Shown here: positions 55,415 through 64,000 of the stretch, piece after piece
Position numbering within the stretch: position 1 is the stretch's first letter
How the letters are laid out: each line of letters starts with the position of its first letter
Assembly: GCA_024291935.2 (NCBI GenBank)
Contig: JAGTYA010000025.1
Location: 6,779,501 to 6,843,500 of the forward strand
Origin: Okapia johnstoni
Lineage: Eukaryota; Chordata; Mammalia; Artiodactyla; Giraffidae
Length of the DNA: 64,000 bases
Reading direction: 5' to 3'
Position numbers and translations under genes: made by a program
Notes under the pieces: generated by a model
Told to the model about the DNA's origin: nothing
Databases searched by the model: none
What the model saw: only the letters and a program-made list of their open reading frames with translations

Positions 55415-55630
55415 AAAGACCCTGGGCTTGGAGACTCGGTTCTGCCTCTCACTGGCAGCCTTGGGTAAACAATCAACCCTGTGCACTCCAGTCTCCTCAC
55501 ATATAAAATGGGAACAATACAGACACATTTTCCCTCAGAGTATTGCCATGTGGATTAAGTGAGCTAATCCACGTAAAGTGCTTAGTGCAGTGCACGGTGC
55601 GTCCTAAGCGCTCAAGCATTGTTGACTTGT
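55415..55630 (+). repeat. MIR SINE, nearly full length
   Basis: ccctgggcttggagactcgg, cagtctcctcacatataaaa, gtattgccatgtggattaag, gtaaagtgcttagtgcagtg, gtcctaagcgctcaagcatt. Confidence 0.88.
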
Positions 55631-55761
55631 GTTATCTCAGTGGGCTAAAGAACGCTCTTCACGCTTCTATGACACAGTGAATCGAATAGAAGATACCTTC
55701 CCGATGGCATTTTGGGCATGTTTTCTTCTGTTTAGAAACTTCTGGGAACAAGTTTAGAGGT

Positions 55762-55968
55762 GTGTGCTCACTCAGTCATGTCTGACTCTTTGCAATTGCA
55801 TGGACTGTAGCCCGCCAGGCTCTTCTGTCTATGGGATTTTCCAGGCAAGAATACTGGAGTGGGTTGCCATGCCCTCTGCCAGGGGATCTTCCCGACCCAA
55901 GGATCAAACTCATGTCTCTTAGGTCTCCTGCACTGGAAAGCAGGTTCTTTGCTATCTGAGAAGCCCGA
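55762..55968 (-). repeat. Bov-tA SINE, reversed
   Basis: gtgtgctcactcagtcatgt ... gcaggttctttgctatctga gaagccc. Confidence 0.93.
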
Positions 55969-55976
55969 TTTATATA

Positions 55977-56009
<33 letters not shown>

Positions 56010-56012
56010 CAG
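55977..56012 (+). repeat. (TAG)n microsatellite between two SINEs
   Basis: About eleven TAG/AGT units that run directly into the reversed tail of the next Bov-tA (cagtgttagtcgctcag). It probably grew from that element's 3' tail. Confidence 0.95.
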
Positions 56013-56215
56013 TGTTAGTCGCTCAGCAATTCTGATTCTTTGCGACCCCATGGACTGTAGCTCTCCAGGCTCCCCTGTCCATGGAATTCTCCAGGCAAGA
56101 ATACTGGAGTGGGTAGCCATTCCCTTCTCTAGGGGATTTTTCCAACCCAGGGATCCAACCCGGGTCTCTTGCATTGCAGGCAGATTCTTTACCATCTGAC
56201 CCACCAGGGAAGCCC
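56013..56215 (-). repeat. Bov-tA SINE, reversed
   Basis: gttagtcgctcagcaattct ... ccaacccagggatccaaccc ... gacccaccagggaagccc. Confidence 0.94.
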
Positions 56216-56399
56216 TGGGTACATGTATATATACACACACATATATATTCATTATGGTTATTCATATCATACACTCATAAAATTCTCACCACGACTCCTG
56301 TGAGGAAGGTGTTGGGTGTTTTTCCCATTTACCTTTCCGAGCCTCAGTGTCTCCAATGGTGCGAGAGGCCAGTGCACACTGGTCCACCCCATGCGGTTT

Positions 56400-56443
56400 C
56401 CATCCATCCATCCATCCATCCATCCATCATCCATCCATCCACT
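56400..56443 (+). repeat. (CATC)n microsatellite
   Basis: About ten CATC units with one deleted base (catcatcc). Confidence 0.95.
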
Positions 56444-57327
56444 CATGTACATATCCATCTGTCTATTGGGAACACCCAAAAGACAAGGGATGTGAGGCTG
56501 CTTCTCAGACACAAAGTCCTAGAAAACAATGAAAGTTGGTCGGTGCCGCCAGATGTCAGCCATTCCGAGGGGCTCTGGCCACTTCGAGGGCTGCGGGAAG
56601 GACACCCCAATTCCAAGTTGTGGCACTGACCGTGAGGGACCCTGTCCTCAGCAGCTGACTCCTGACAGCACACACCTAGGACAACAGGCGTATCTTACTT
56701 TTCAACGCTCTTCCGTATGTCCTTTGCCTCAGACTCCTAACTGTTCAAGATCAGACGGGAAAACAGTTTGTTCAGAAATTAGCCTAAGTCCATTATCGTT
56801 TAGATTTGTCCCTGTTGCTTGACCCGAGTCCTCCGAGAGAGCTACTAGAGAAAGAAAATCTGCTCTGAGGTGAGGCAAGCAGACCTCCACGGCGGCATGA
56901 TTTATCCGTCGCGAGGCCACCTGCAGCACACAGAAGCAGCCAAATCAGCAAAGTCATTTTACAAAGCCCACAGAGCGCTTACTTACCAAAACACAGGGCG
57001 TTATTTTCCCCAGGACGCCAGATGGGCAAAGATGCAGGCCCCGGCTTGACGAGGATGGAGCAGAGGAAAGAGAAAGGGGTGCAGCCCAGAAAGGTGTTGG
57101 TGGGGCTCTCAGTTTAAAAAGGCAACATGGAGGCTCACGAGAGCTCTCCCGCCACGGTTCTGATGTGGAAACCACCTGGGCGGATGGACGTGCTGCCGTT
57201 ATCAGGGGTGAGGGGCTGGGAAGGAGGGCAGGTCCATGACTAGCGGTGGGGGGAGGGCGGGGATCCACTCTGCGTTCACGGAATTGTTAGCAACTACAAT
57301 TCAGGAAGATAAGCCCCTCCCAAAATA
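56444..57327. other. unique block, possible conserved non-coding element
   Basis: No repeat recognised. 56730-57010 keeps many CpGs (ttatccgtcgcgaggccacc) and has AT-rich homeodomain-like words (gtccattatcgtttagattt). This is unlike decayed neutral DNA nearby. No coding exon is convincing. Confidence 0.4.
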
Positions 57328-57430
57328 AGGTAAGCAAACTCTGGGAGATAGTGAAGGCCAGAGAAGCCTGGTGTGCTGCAGTTCAGGGGGTTGCAAAGGG
57401 TCAGACACCATTTAGTGACTGAACAACAGC
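57328..57430 (+). repeat. BovB LINE 3' tail
   Basis: gcaaactctgggagatagtg ... ggtgtgctgcagttcagggg ... tttagtgactgaacaacagc. 5'-truncated to about 100 bp. Confidence 0.9.
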
Positions 57431-58429
57431 AACATGAGGTATCTCAGTGTTTCCCAGATTTTGAGATATCCTGGACCAGCCAAGTTAAAAAAGTAAAACA
57501 AAACCAAACAACCAAACAAAAATACACTAGGTAAATCAATCTAAAATTACCAAACTTTGAGAGAAAGGGACCTCCTCCTAGCATCAGCATGACAGAAGAA
57601 AGTCCATTTTAACACAGAAAGAGTAGGAAGATTGAAATCCCAGGACAAAAGGACCTCCTTTTCTCTCAGCTTTATGGAAAGCTCCCCACCGTTGTCCAAT
57701 TTGCCTCAGACCAGAGAACCTTGCTGAGGACCAGCACTGGCCTCATGTGGTTGCCAGGAAACCACTAAGACAATGTGCTTTGTCCCGGAGGGAGCCCAGT
57801 GGATATTAGCACTCTGTCTTATTTCTCACACTCTGACATGCTGTTAAGGCATTTGCTGCACATCCTGCCCTCTCCACCCCACCCGAGTGGTGGGCTTTGT
57901 GTGGGCAGGACACAGAGGCTCAACAGAGTAAGTCCTCAGTGAGGGTAGAGTGAATGGGAGAAGGAAGAACATTCTAGAGAGAGCAGAGGCCAGTCCCAGA
58001 GACCACGCAGAGATCAAAACTAAGGGAGGGGGCCAACCCCTCCTCCCACCCACACACACCAGCCCACCCCCGCCACCCAGCACCTGCAGAGGATTGTGTC
58101 TTCACACTGCAGAGCGGACCACAAAGGTTCTGGGGACAAACTGCAGAAACAATGCTCACATCAAAGGAACAAGAGTCTTCATTCTGAGAGGACAAATCAG
58201 GAAAGGGGACTGGGAGGGAGCTAAGCCATAGCTACGACTGTTCATCATTGGGGACTGACACAGAAGAGAATACACCCCTGATTCCTGAATGAGGCCCCTT
58301 TAAGATTAATCGGAGGAACAACATCCAACCCATGGGGTGAGCCACCACTACGGTGGACACTGGTACCATCATCCTCTGAACAGCTGACACTTAAGAGCAC
58401 TCACACATACCAATATAACTAAAAGTGAA
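57431..58429. other. unique sequence, no gene recognised
   Basis: Contains the 16-mer ttagcactctgtctta at 57806-57821 that recurs inside the interrupted SINE at 58559-58574. No gene recognised. Confidence 0.5.
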
Positions 58430-58696
58430 AGTGTCAGTCACTCAGTCATGTCTGACTCTTTTCAACCTCATGGACTGTAGGCTGCCAGACTCCTTTGTCC
58501 ACGGGATTCTCCAGGCAAGAATACTGGAGTGGGTTGCCATTCCCTTCTCCAAGGGATCTTAGCACTCTGTCTTAACATTAAGTGTTAAGACAGAGTGTCT
58601 TAACACTCTGTCTTAGCATTCGATTCCCAGGTATCGAATGCAGATCTCCTGTATTGCAGATGGATTCTTTACTGTCTGAGCCACCAGGCAAGCCCC
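58430..58696 (-). repeat. Bov-tA SINE with internal foldback insertion
   Basis: A reversed Bov-tA (gtgtcagtcactcagtcatg ... cccttctccaagggatctt, then cgattcccaggtatcgaatg ... gagccaccaggcaagcccc). Between the two parts about 58 bp of foreign sequence (58561-58618) replaces the normal few bases. The inserted piece is described separately. Confidence 0.93.
58561..58618. repeat. direct-inverted-direct foldback (triple copy)
   Basis: Arm cactctgtcttaaca (58563-58577), loop ttaag, perfect inverted arm (58583-58597), spacer tcttaa, then a third direct copy cactctgtctta (58604-58615). The first pair is a 15-bp perfect hairpin with a 5-nt loop. The second pair is a 12-bp perfect hairpin with a 6-nt loop. 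Confidence 0.97.
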
Positions 58697-58709
58697 ACCA
58701 GTATAACTA

Positions 58710-58890
58710 AGTGATGGAGAGACAGATGCATGGATGGATAGATGAATGGATGGATGATGGGTGGGTAGATAGATGCATGTGTACATGGATGGATGAACAG
58801 ATGGATGGATAGAAAGATCTATACATAGATAGGGATAAATAGACATATGTGTCTGTGTGTGTGTATATATACACATACATACATATATCT
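58710..58890 (+). repeat. (GGAT)n/(GATA)n and (TG)n compound microsatellite
   Basis: Imperfect GGAT and GATA units, then tgtgtctgtgtgtgtgtata and an AT/AC-rich end. Confidence 0.9.
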
Positions 58891-58985
58891 TCATGTCTCA
58901 ATATCTCCTTACAAAAGGTACTATTTTCTCTATTTAATAGATGAGGAAACTGAGGCTTCTAAAGTATGTCACTCTAGTCACTCAC
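58891..58985 (-). repeat. MIR SINE fragment
   Basis: ggtactattttctctattta, atagatgaggaaactgaggc, ttctaaagtatgtcactcta. Confidence 0.82.
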
Positions 58986-59194
58986 TCAAACCGTTAAGCA
59001 ATTTTTGACTCCCTATGTTTTGATGATTAAACTGTGTGAGGTAGATGCATAAAACATGTCTCAGAATCACCTCCAGGGACAGAGAAGGGACTCTACACCT
59101 ATAAACAGTGATCCTGTATGGAGAGAAGGAGAAGGGCAGCAAAACCCGCTCGTAGAGGAAAATCGTTCCCTCAACTCTGGGAAAGATGCTGGGA

Positions 59195-59325
59195 ACTTTT
59201 CCATAGAGTATCTCCCTTAATCTTCCAACCTCCACTTTTTAGCTGAGAAAACTAATGCCCAGAGAGCTCATGTGGCAGAAAATGAGAAAGTCAAGATTTG
59301 CACTCAGGTCATTCTGATCTTAGTT
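59195..59325 (-). repeat. MIR SINE
   Basis: gagtatctcccttaatcttc, cactttttagctgagaaaac, taatgcccagagagctcatg, tttgcactcaggtcattctg. Confidence 0.75.
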
Positions 59326-60048
59326 TGTCTGACTGGCTGGCTCAGAGAAGGTTTTGATGAATCATACTGTTAGAAAGAGAGAGTGGGGATCAATCCTCGC
59401 AGTAGCTCTATTTTCTTCTCTATTAACCTAAAATCTGCATATTTTTACAAGATGTACAAACTTGAGGAGCTTGGAGCTGGTGAGCAAACAAAACCCAAGC
59501 CAACGTGACTTTGATTTCTGCTCAAAGAGCAGACGGAGTTAGCACACAAGTGCGCCCGAAATAGCTGCTGTCCTCTACCCCGCCTCTCTCCCCAACCATC
59601 ATTCATTAATTTCTGCTTTGTGGGCGCCGAGGCTCATTGGCTGCAGACAAGTCATCTGGCCTCGCAGCCTTTTTCTGCAACTGGATGATAAATGTACGAG
59701 GGGACCCAGCAGGAAACAGATGAGGGGACATATTGAGGTCATGATCAAGGCTGCCGGATGCCCACGTTCTGGGGGATCCCTGGCCTGAAAGGATTCCCTC
59801 GGTGACCCCAAGAGCATCTTCATGTTTTGCTGCTTTGGCTGGCACTTGGAAGGATGGTTTGTGATCCTCAGGAGGGGACAGGAAGGTGTGAGAGTAACTT
59901 GTGTGTTGTGACCCTCCCAATATGCAGGTTCCCAGGTGACACTGGGTAAACTGCCTCTGTGCTTTCCTGTCCTGAGAATAGCGCTGGGTCAAACCACACG
60001 TTCAGGACCAGCCAGAGGCTCTAACCAGAGCCTCAAGACATGTTTGGT
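59326..60048. other. unique sequence, possible conserved non-coding element
   Basis: 59470-59790 has no repeat signature and carries CpGs and a run of varied unique sequence (gtgcgcccgaaatagctgct, ctggatgataaatgtacgag). No coding exon is convincing. Confidence 0.4.
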
Positions 60049-60079
60049 GAATGAATGAATGAGTGAGTGAATGAATGAG
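60049..60079 (+). repeat. (GAAT/GAGT)n microsatellite
   Basis: About seven GAAT or GAGT units (gaatgaatgaatgagtgagt..). Confidence 0.93.
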
Positions 60080-60589
60080 CTACTTTGAGCATCCGTGTTC
60101 TCGCTCGTTGTTATCCTACCACACAAACTCTCACACAGGTTAAAGGAAAGAAACACGCTCTTCTTTAACCTTAAAAGCTAAATGCTGTACAAGTGTTTCT
60201 TGTGATTGAAAATTCAGCACTTGCCTTTAAAGAAATCTCAACCTCTATCAATCCAGCAAGCGTTCCCAAGAGTCTGATGCTCCATTCTAAGCCACATACG
60301 GGGCTGATGGAAATGAAGAGAGGCAGCAGGCTGCAGAGGCTTCCCTGTCTGAGAGGAGCGTCCCCTTTGGACCCTAAGGTATGCGTGGATTCTCTGAGAG
60401 GTTGAGGGGAGAGTAAAGAGTAAAGAGCATGTGCCCCCCACAAGTACTCACGAAGGCTCCAGGGAAGGCCTATGTGTCCCATAACAGACTCTCTTGCTTC
60501 CAGTCATCTAGCATGTGCGCGTAAAAACTTACAGGAAGGCCTGGGGCCCGAGATCAGATAGAAAATGTGCGAACATCCACATCCCCCAA
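60080..60589. other. unique sequence, no gene recognised
   Basis: Nothing recognised. Confidence 0.5.
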
Positions 60590-60650
60590 AGCAGGATTAA
60601 TAGGAGGATTAAATGAGATAATGTCAGCAGGCATGCCTGACACACTGTTC
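60590..60650 (+). repeat. MIR SINE scrap
   Basis: ataggaggattaaatgagat, aatgtcagcaggcatgcctg fits the MIR 3' half. Confidence 0.5.
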
Positions 60651-60738
60651 AGTTCAGTTCAGTCGCTCAGTCGTGTCTGACTCTTTGAGACCCCATGGGC
60701 TGCAGCACGCCAGACCTCCCTGTCCATCACCAACTCCT
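60651..60738 (-). repeat. BovB LINE 3' tail, reversed
   Basis: gttcagttcagttcagtcgc is the reversed BovB terminal repeat, then tcagtcgtgtctgactcttt ... tccctgtccatcaccaactc. Low divergence, so a fairly young copy. Confidence 0.93.
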
Positions 60739-60989
60739 GGATCGTGAACCAAAAAAAAGTGTGACTTTGTTCCACAACCAACAGCCAGTGTGGATCAGAA
60801 GACCTAAGACTTGACAATTTTAGCCTCTTGTGGTTGGGGTGGGAAATGGGTGAAAGAAAAGTATGTGGTAGTCTCAAAGTCAAGGGTATTTGATCCACAC
60901 TTCATAGCTCTTTTGGGGGGTAAAGTCAGTATATCACTGCTAAGGACCTTGTGCTTCTCTTGACCAATCTGTAAAATGGGTATGTGAAA
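60739..60989. other. unidentified, possibly upstream part of the LTR
   Basis: AT-richer sequence between the BovB tail and the recognisable LTR. It may belong to the same retroviral element, but I cannot show that. Confidence 0.35.
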
Positions 60990-61430
60990 TAAAAAAATCT
61001 CCTGCCATATCAATAAACAAAAAAAAGTCACAGCCATCAGTGAGTTCTGGCCTCCAAAGGTGAAGAGGGCTCCCAAAACGGTGATCCAGCGGATGCTGCC
61101 ACCCTCCACGGTGATTGCTGAGATGCTGGGGAAATGCCAGAAGCAAAGGTGAACAAGGAAACAGGACTGGCCCCAGATAGCTGAGGCGCATATGAAAGGA
61201 ATGCAATCAGTGGGCCCAGAAGCTTGCATATACCTGATCTTTGCCGTTCAGACTGCCTGCTCCCTTTGCTGCAACCTTTGTATACAGCCCGACTTTCCCT
61301 CCTGCCTCCTTGGAGCAGTTTTCTCAGAGCTACTGAGATACTGTCTTTCCGGGCTAGGAATCATACACATTCCCACAAAATAAAATAACTCTCTACTTTC
61401 AGGTTGTGACTCTATGTTTTAGTCAACAGG
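60990..61430 (+). repeat. probable solo LTR of a ruminant endogenous retrovirus
   Basis: gacctgatcttt-like sequence, ttgctgcaacctttgtatac, agcccgactttccctcctgc, ctccttggagcagttttctc, agagctactgagatactgtc, then aaaataaaataactctctac and an end near agtcaaca. This matches the R-U5 part of LTRs I recall from bovine ERVs (BTLTR-type). The 5' border is uncertain. No gag, pol or env sequence is adjacent, so it is most likely a solo, non-coding LTR. Confidence 0.65.
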
Positions 61431-61825
61431 TACAACTCACTCCTTCCTTTAGCAGATATCTGCGTGCCTCTCCATGCCAGAACTGCACGTGGAGGGGTGC
61501 GTGGGCAAAAGGGCCACGACTCCCCACCCCCATGGGCCTTCCATTCTGGGGACGGGGCCGTTTAACAGCCGGCAAAGTGCATGCCAGAGTTTGCCCCTTT
61601 CTTTATCTGACTGTGCTTCTTTTCTAAAAAACATCACACCAAATGCCTGATTCTGCTTCTTGCTCTTCCCTCTCAGCGCTGTGGTCTGGAGACAGAATCA
61701 CACAAGTCCACAGAGACTGGAACCCACCTCCTCTCCCTGTTTCTGTTACCTGGGATTCCTTGTGAAGCTACCCTGTGGTCGAGTCAGCTCCCTGTGGTGA
61801 GACGGTCACTGCAACGTGAACTCAC
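61431..61825. other. unique sequence, no gene recognised
   Basis: Nothing recognised. Confidence 0.5.
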
Positions 61826-61925
61826 CTGGGCAGAGACTTGGACTACTTTGTTCACTGCTATGTCCCCAGAGCCTGCAAGGTGACTGGCACAGAGCAGGCA
61901 CTCAATAAATGGTTATTAGGTAAAA
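61826..61925 (+). repeat. L2 LINE 3' end
   Basis: ctactttgttcactgctatg, tccccagagcctgcaaggtg, gactggcacagagcaggcac, tcaataaatggttatt, a clear L2 terminus. Confidence 0.88.
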
Positions 61926-62039
61926 AAGTACGTTCAGGTTGTTTCTGAGTAGTTTCCAATCGTCTGATAACAAAGAGTGTTCGGTGACCACCTGCGTAAG
62001 CCTCCAGGTGCACAAGACCACGTGGTACACTGGCATCAC

Positions 62040-62593
62040 TCTGGACTCAACTTTTTATTTGGAAATAATTATAGATTTGCAGGGGGTTGTTAGGAAATGT
62101 ATAGGGAACAACCAGATATCTTTTGACTAGCCTCTCCCAAAGTCAGGATCTTGCATAGATAGAGCACAACGTCAAAACTGAGAAACAGACATTCCACAAC
62201 CTCTAGAGCTTAATTCAAACTGCACCCACCATACAGGTGTGTTTGTGTGCGTGCACGTGTAGCTCTCTGTAATTTTTTCACATGTGTGTCTTTGTGCAAA
62301 CAACAGCCCCTCCAAGACACTCAACTGTGCCATCCCTACAAGGCCCCCTCCCCTCCCAGCATGCTACATGCCCTCTCCCCATCCCTGACCCCTGACCACC
62401 ATTAACTTGTTCTCCATCCCTAAGATTATATTATGTCACCAAAGTTACCTAAACGGAGTCATGGAGCAAATAAGCTTGTGGGATTGGCCTTTTTCACGCT
62501 TCGAGGTTCATCTGGGTAGTTGTGTCTATTAGCAATTCATCCATGATATGGTCATTCCACATTGTGTTTAACCCTTACATATATTTTTAATTC
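62040..62593 (-). repeat. L1M 3' UTR region, reversed
   Basis: tttttatttggaaataatta, tagatttgcagggggttgtt, caggatcttgcatagataga, ctgaccaccattaacttgtt, cttcgaggttcatctgggta. It is of the same type as 46500-47460. Confidence 0.65.
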
Positions 62594-62605
62594 TAAGAAA
62601 TACAG

Positions 62606-62704
62606 CAGATAATTACGGCTGATTTGTGTTGTTGTACGGCAGAAACCAACACAACATTGTAAAGCAATATTCCTCCAATTAAAAAAAATTAAGTTAAAAA
62701 AAAG
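62606..62704 (+). mobile_element. young artiodactyl L1 3' end, perfect TSD
   Basis: About 100 bp of the L1-BT/L1_Art 3' UTR (ttgttgtacggcagaaacca, acacaacattgtaaagcaat, attcctccaatt) plus an A-rich tail. It is flanked by identical 12-bp duplications taagaaatacag at 62594-62605 and 62705-62716. A strongly 5'-truncated retrotransposition event. Confidence 0.93.
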
Positions 62705-62817
62705 TAAGAAATACAGAGGAATTGCCCCCTTAAATGTCATGACCAGCCGTGGATACAACATCTATTTCCCCCACATCTTCATCAAACTGTTTAATTTCTG
62801 CCAGTCTCATGAGTGAG

Positions 62818-63030
62818 TGGGGGCTTCCCTGGTGGCTCAGTGGTAAAGAATCCACCTGCCGATGTAGGACACAAGAGTTTGATCCCTGGGTCAAGAAGAT
62901 CCTCTGGAGAAGGAAATAGCAACACATTTCAGTATTCTTGCCTAGAGAATCCCATGGACCGAGAAGCCTGGTGGACTACAGCCCACCGGGGTGCAAAATT
63001 GTCCAACACGACTGAAGTGACTAAACAACA
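62818..63030 (+). repeat. Bov-tA SINE
   Basis: gggggcttccctggtggctc ... tttgatccctgggtcaagaa ... ctgaagtgactaaacaacaa. The head with boxes A and B is nearly intact. Confidence 0.95.
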
Positions 63031-63352
63031 ACGCAAGTGCAAATTGATCTCACATTATGTGGGAGCATATAGTTTCCTTATTCCACAGATAAGACTCTTT
63101 TAGAAAACTCTGCACGGCAAGGGACTCCTGGGCATAGGGACGACTACAAGGAAAGACAACCGCCTACTGTGACAGCCCCAGGGGGCAACGCTGAAGCTCG
63201 CATGTGTACAGACCGAATGAAGGTGTTGGTGGTCCCAATTAAAGGCCTGCCTGGACCCCAGCCCTTTTCAGTGTGACTCTGCCATTCAAGAATTACCACC
63301 ATATTTCCCCAATCCTGGAATTGGAGTGACCTCATAACTTGTTTTGGCCAAC

Positions 63353-63596
63353 AGGTTTCCCAGGTGGCACTAGTGGTAGAAAAAAAAAAAAAAAAAAAAA
63401 AAAAAACCAACCACCTGCCAATGCAGGAGATATAACAGACATGGGTTTGATCCCTGGGTCAGGAAGATCTCCTGGAGGAAGGGCAACCCATTCTAGCTAG
63501 CATTCTTGCCTGGAGAATCCCATGGACAGAGGACCCTGGCAGGCTACAGTCTATAGGGTCACAAAGCGTCGGACACAACTGAGCAACTGAGCATGC
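63353..63596 (+). repeat. Bov-tA SINE with internal A27 run
   Basis: Head caggtttcccaggtggcact, body ccctgggtcaggaagatctc ... gtcggacacaactgagcaac. An uninterrupted run of 27 A (63380-63406) sits between boxes A and B of the tRNA-derived head, where the consensus has only about taaagaa. Confidence 0.95.
63380..63406 (+). repeat. (A)27 mononucleotide run
   Basis: 27 consecutive A inside the Bov-tA head. Such a length is prone to slippage and to sequencing error. Confidence 0.95.
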
Positions 63597-64000
63597 ACTG
63601 GAAGTGACCTTGTGCCAATTTTGAGCCCAGGTCTCAATGACCCTTGCGTGCTTCTGCTTTCCCTCACAGCCCTGCCACTGCCTCTCCAACAGACCCACAC
63701 GTGCTGCTGGAGAAGACACGGCATACAGCAGAGCTGGGCTGTCCCACGGAGACTGTCCTAGGCCAGCCCTGAGCCAGATGACCCCCACACCTGTGAAAGG
63801 GCCCACCACGATCAACAGAGCTGCTTACCTGACTGACAACAGACCACAGACATGTCAGGGAATCCAACGGGTCCAGAAGAACCATTCAGCTGAATTGTAC
63901 ACTCATTACCAACAATACAAACCAACTGCTTCAAGACATCAAGATTGGGGCAATTTGTTACCAAGCAACAGCTAACTGATCCAGCAGTGCTAGAGAAATC

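Larger units (their letters stand above)
63220..63985 (+). repeat. old LTR-like repeat (MLT1-like), cut by Bov-tA
   Basis: Left part 63220-63352 (gtgacctcataacttgtttt, ggccaaca). Right part from 63597 (gaagtgaccttgtgccaatt, ttgagcccaggtctcaatga, cccttgcgtgcttctgcttt) to the end (ggggcaatttgttaccaagc, aacagctaactgatcc), which resembles MaLR-type LTR 3' ends. The subfamily is not certain. An open frame at 63637-63975 lies inside it and is not a gene. Confidence 0.6.

Noticed and set aside
55776..56252. 158-codon open frame, minus strand
   Set aside because: Made from two Bov-tA SINEs plus the (TAG)n run between them.
60804..61229. 141-codon hydrophobic open frame, minus strand
   Set aside because: Antisense to the probable ERV LTR and the sequence before it; the hydrophobicity comes from base composition, and no known family is recognised.
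63637..63975. 112-codon open frame, plus strand
   Set aside because: Lies within an LTR-like old repeat; no recognisable protein.
1..64000. CRISPR arrays, operons, prophage or bacterial-type systems
   Set aside because: None seen. The repeat content is that of a ruminant nuclear genome, and no spaced direct-repeat arrays other than microsatellites occur.

Overview
The window looks like ordinary non-coding nuclear DNA of a ruminant (Pecora: cattle, buffalo, sheep, goat, deer group). The evidence is the repeat content. There are about two dozen tRNA-Glu-derived Bov-tA SINEs, three dimeric Bov-A2-type copies, about ten fragments of the RTE-clade LINE BovB, three longer artiodactyl tRNA-Glu SINEs of CHR-2 type and a 3' end of a young artiodactyl L1. 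Under these lies an older placental layer of MIR, L2, L1M, MER2-like, MER5A-like and MLT1-like pieces. The species cannot be fixed from sequence alone. No protein-coding gene, structural RNA gene, CpG island or promoter could be supported. The longest open frames (about 225 codons) fall in unique or L2-derived sequence and match nothing I recognise. The window could be intergenic or lie inside large introns.

Layout. 1-12.5 kb: unique DNA with many SINEs, BovB pieces (one with a 5' inversion at 6279-6499) and an unclassified DNA-transposon-like block at 8430-9058. 12.5-15.3 kb: the largest block with no recognised repeat. 15.3-20.1 kb: one old forward L1, from its 5' end to its 3' end, lacking most of the reverse-transcriptase region and carrying a MER2-like element and several SINEs. 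20.1-27.4 kb: L2, MIR, a BovB 3' end, a 440-bp (CATC)n array, a hAT element and two L1M 3' ends. 27.4-30.2 kb: unique, with a G-rich run and a possible 57-bp exon. 30.3-34.1 kb: an L2 cut by MER5A and Bov-A2, then an L1M cut by Bov-tA, then a second Bov-A2. 34.1-46 kb: GC-rich, mostly unique, with L2 and MIR; one unique block near 44.8-45.15 kb has the look of a regulatory element. 46-53 kb: reversed L1M, L2, an MLT1-like LTR holding a short BovB tail, and MIRs. 53-60 kb: mostly unique, with paired Bov-tA elements around a (TAG)n run and a Bov-tA interrupted by a direct-inverted-direct foldback insertion (58561-58618). 60-64 kb: BovB, a probable solo LTR of a ruminant endogenous retrovirus, reversed L1M with a nested young L1 tail, and two Bov-tA copies, one with an internal A27 run.

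There is no gene system to describe. The value lies in the insertion history, readable from target-site duplications (TSDs) and nesting, and in a few mutational oddities. The foldback insertion, which shares a 16-mer with a site about 750 bp upstream, is the most unusual. All family names come from remembered consensus features, not from a database search, and boundaries without a stated TSD are good to about 10-30 bp.
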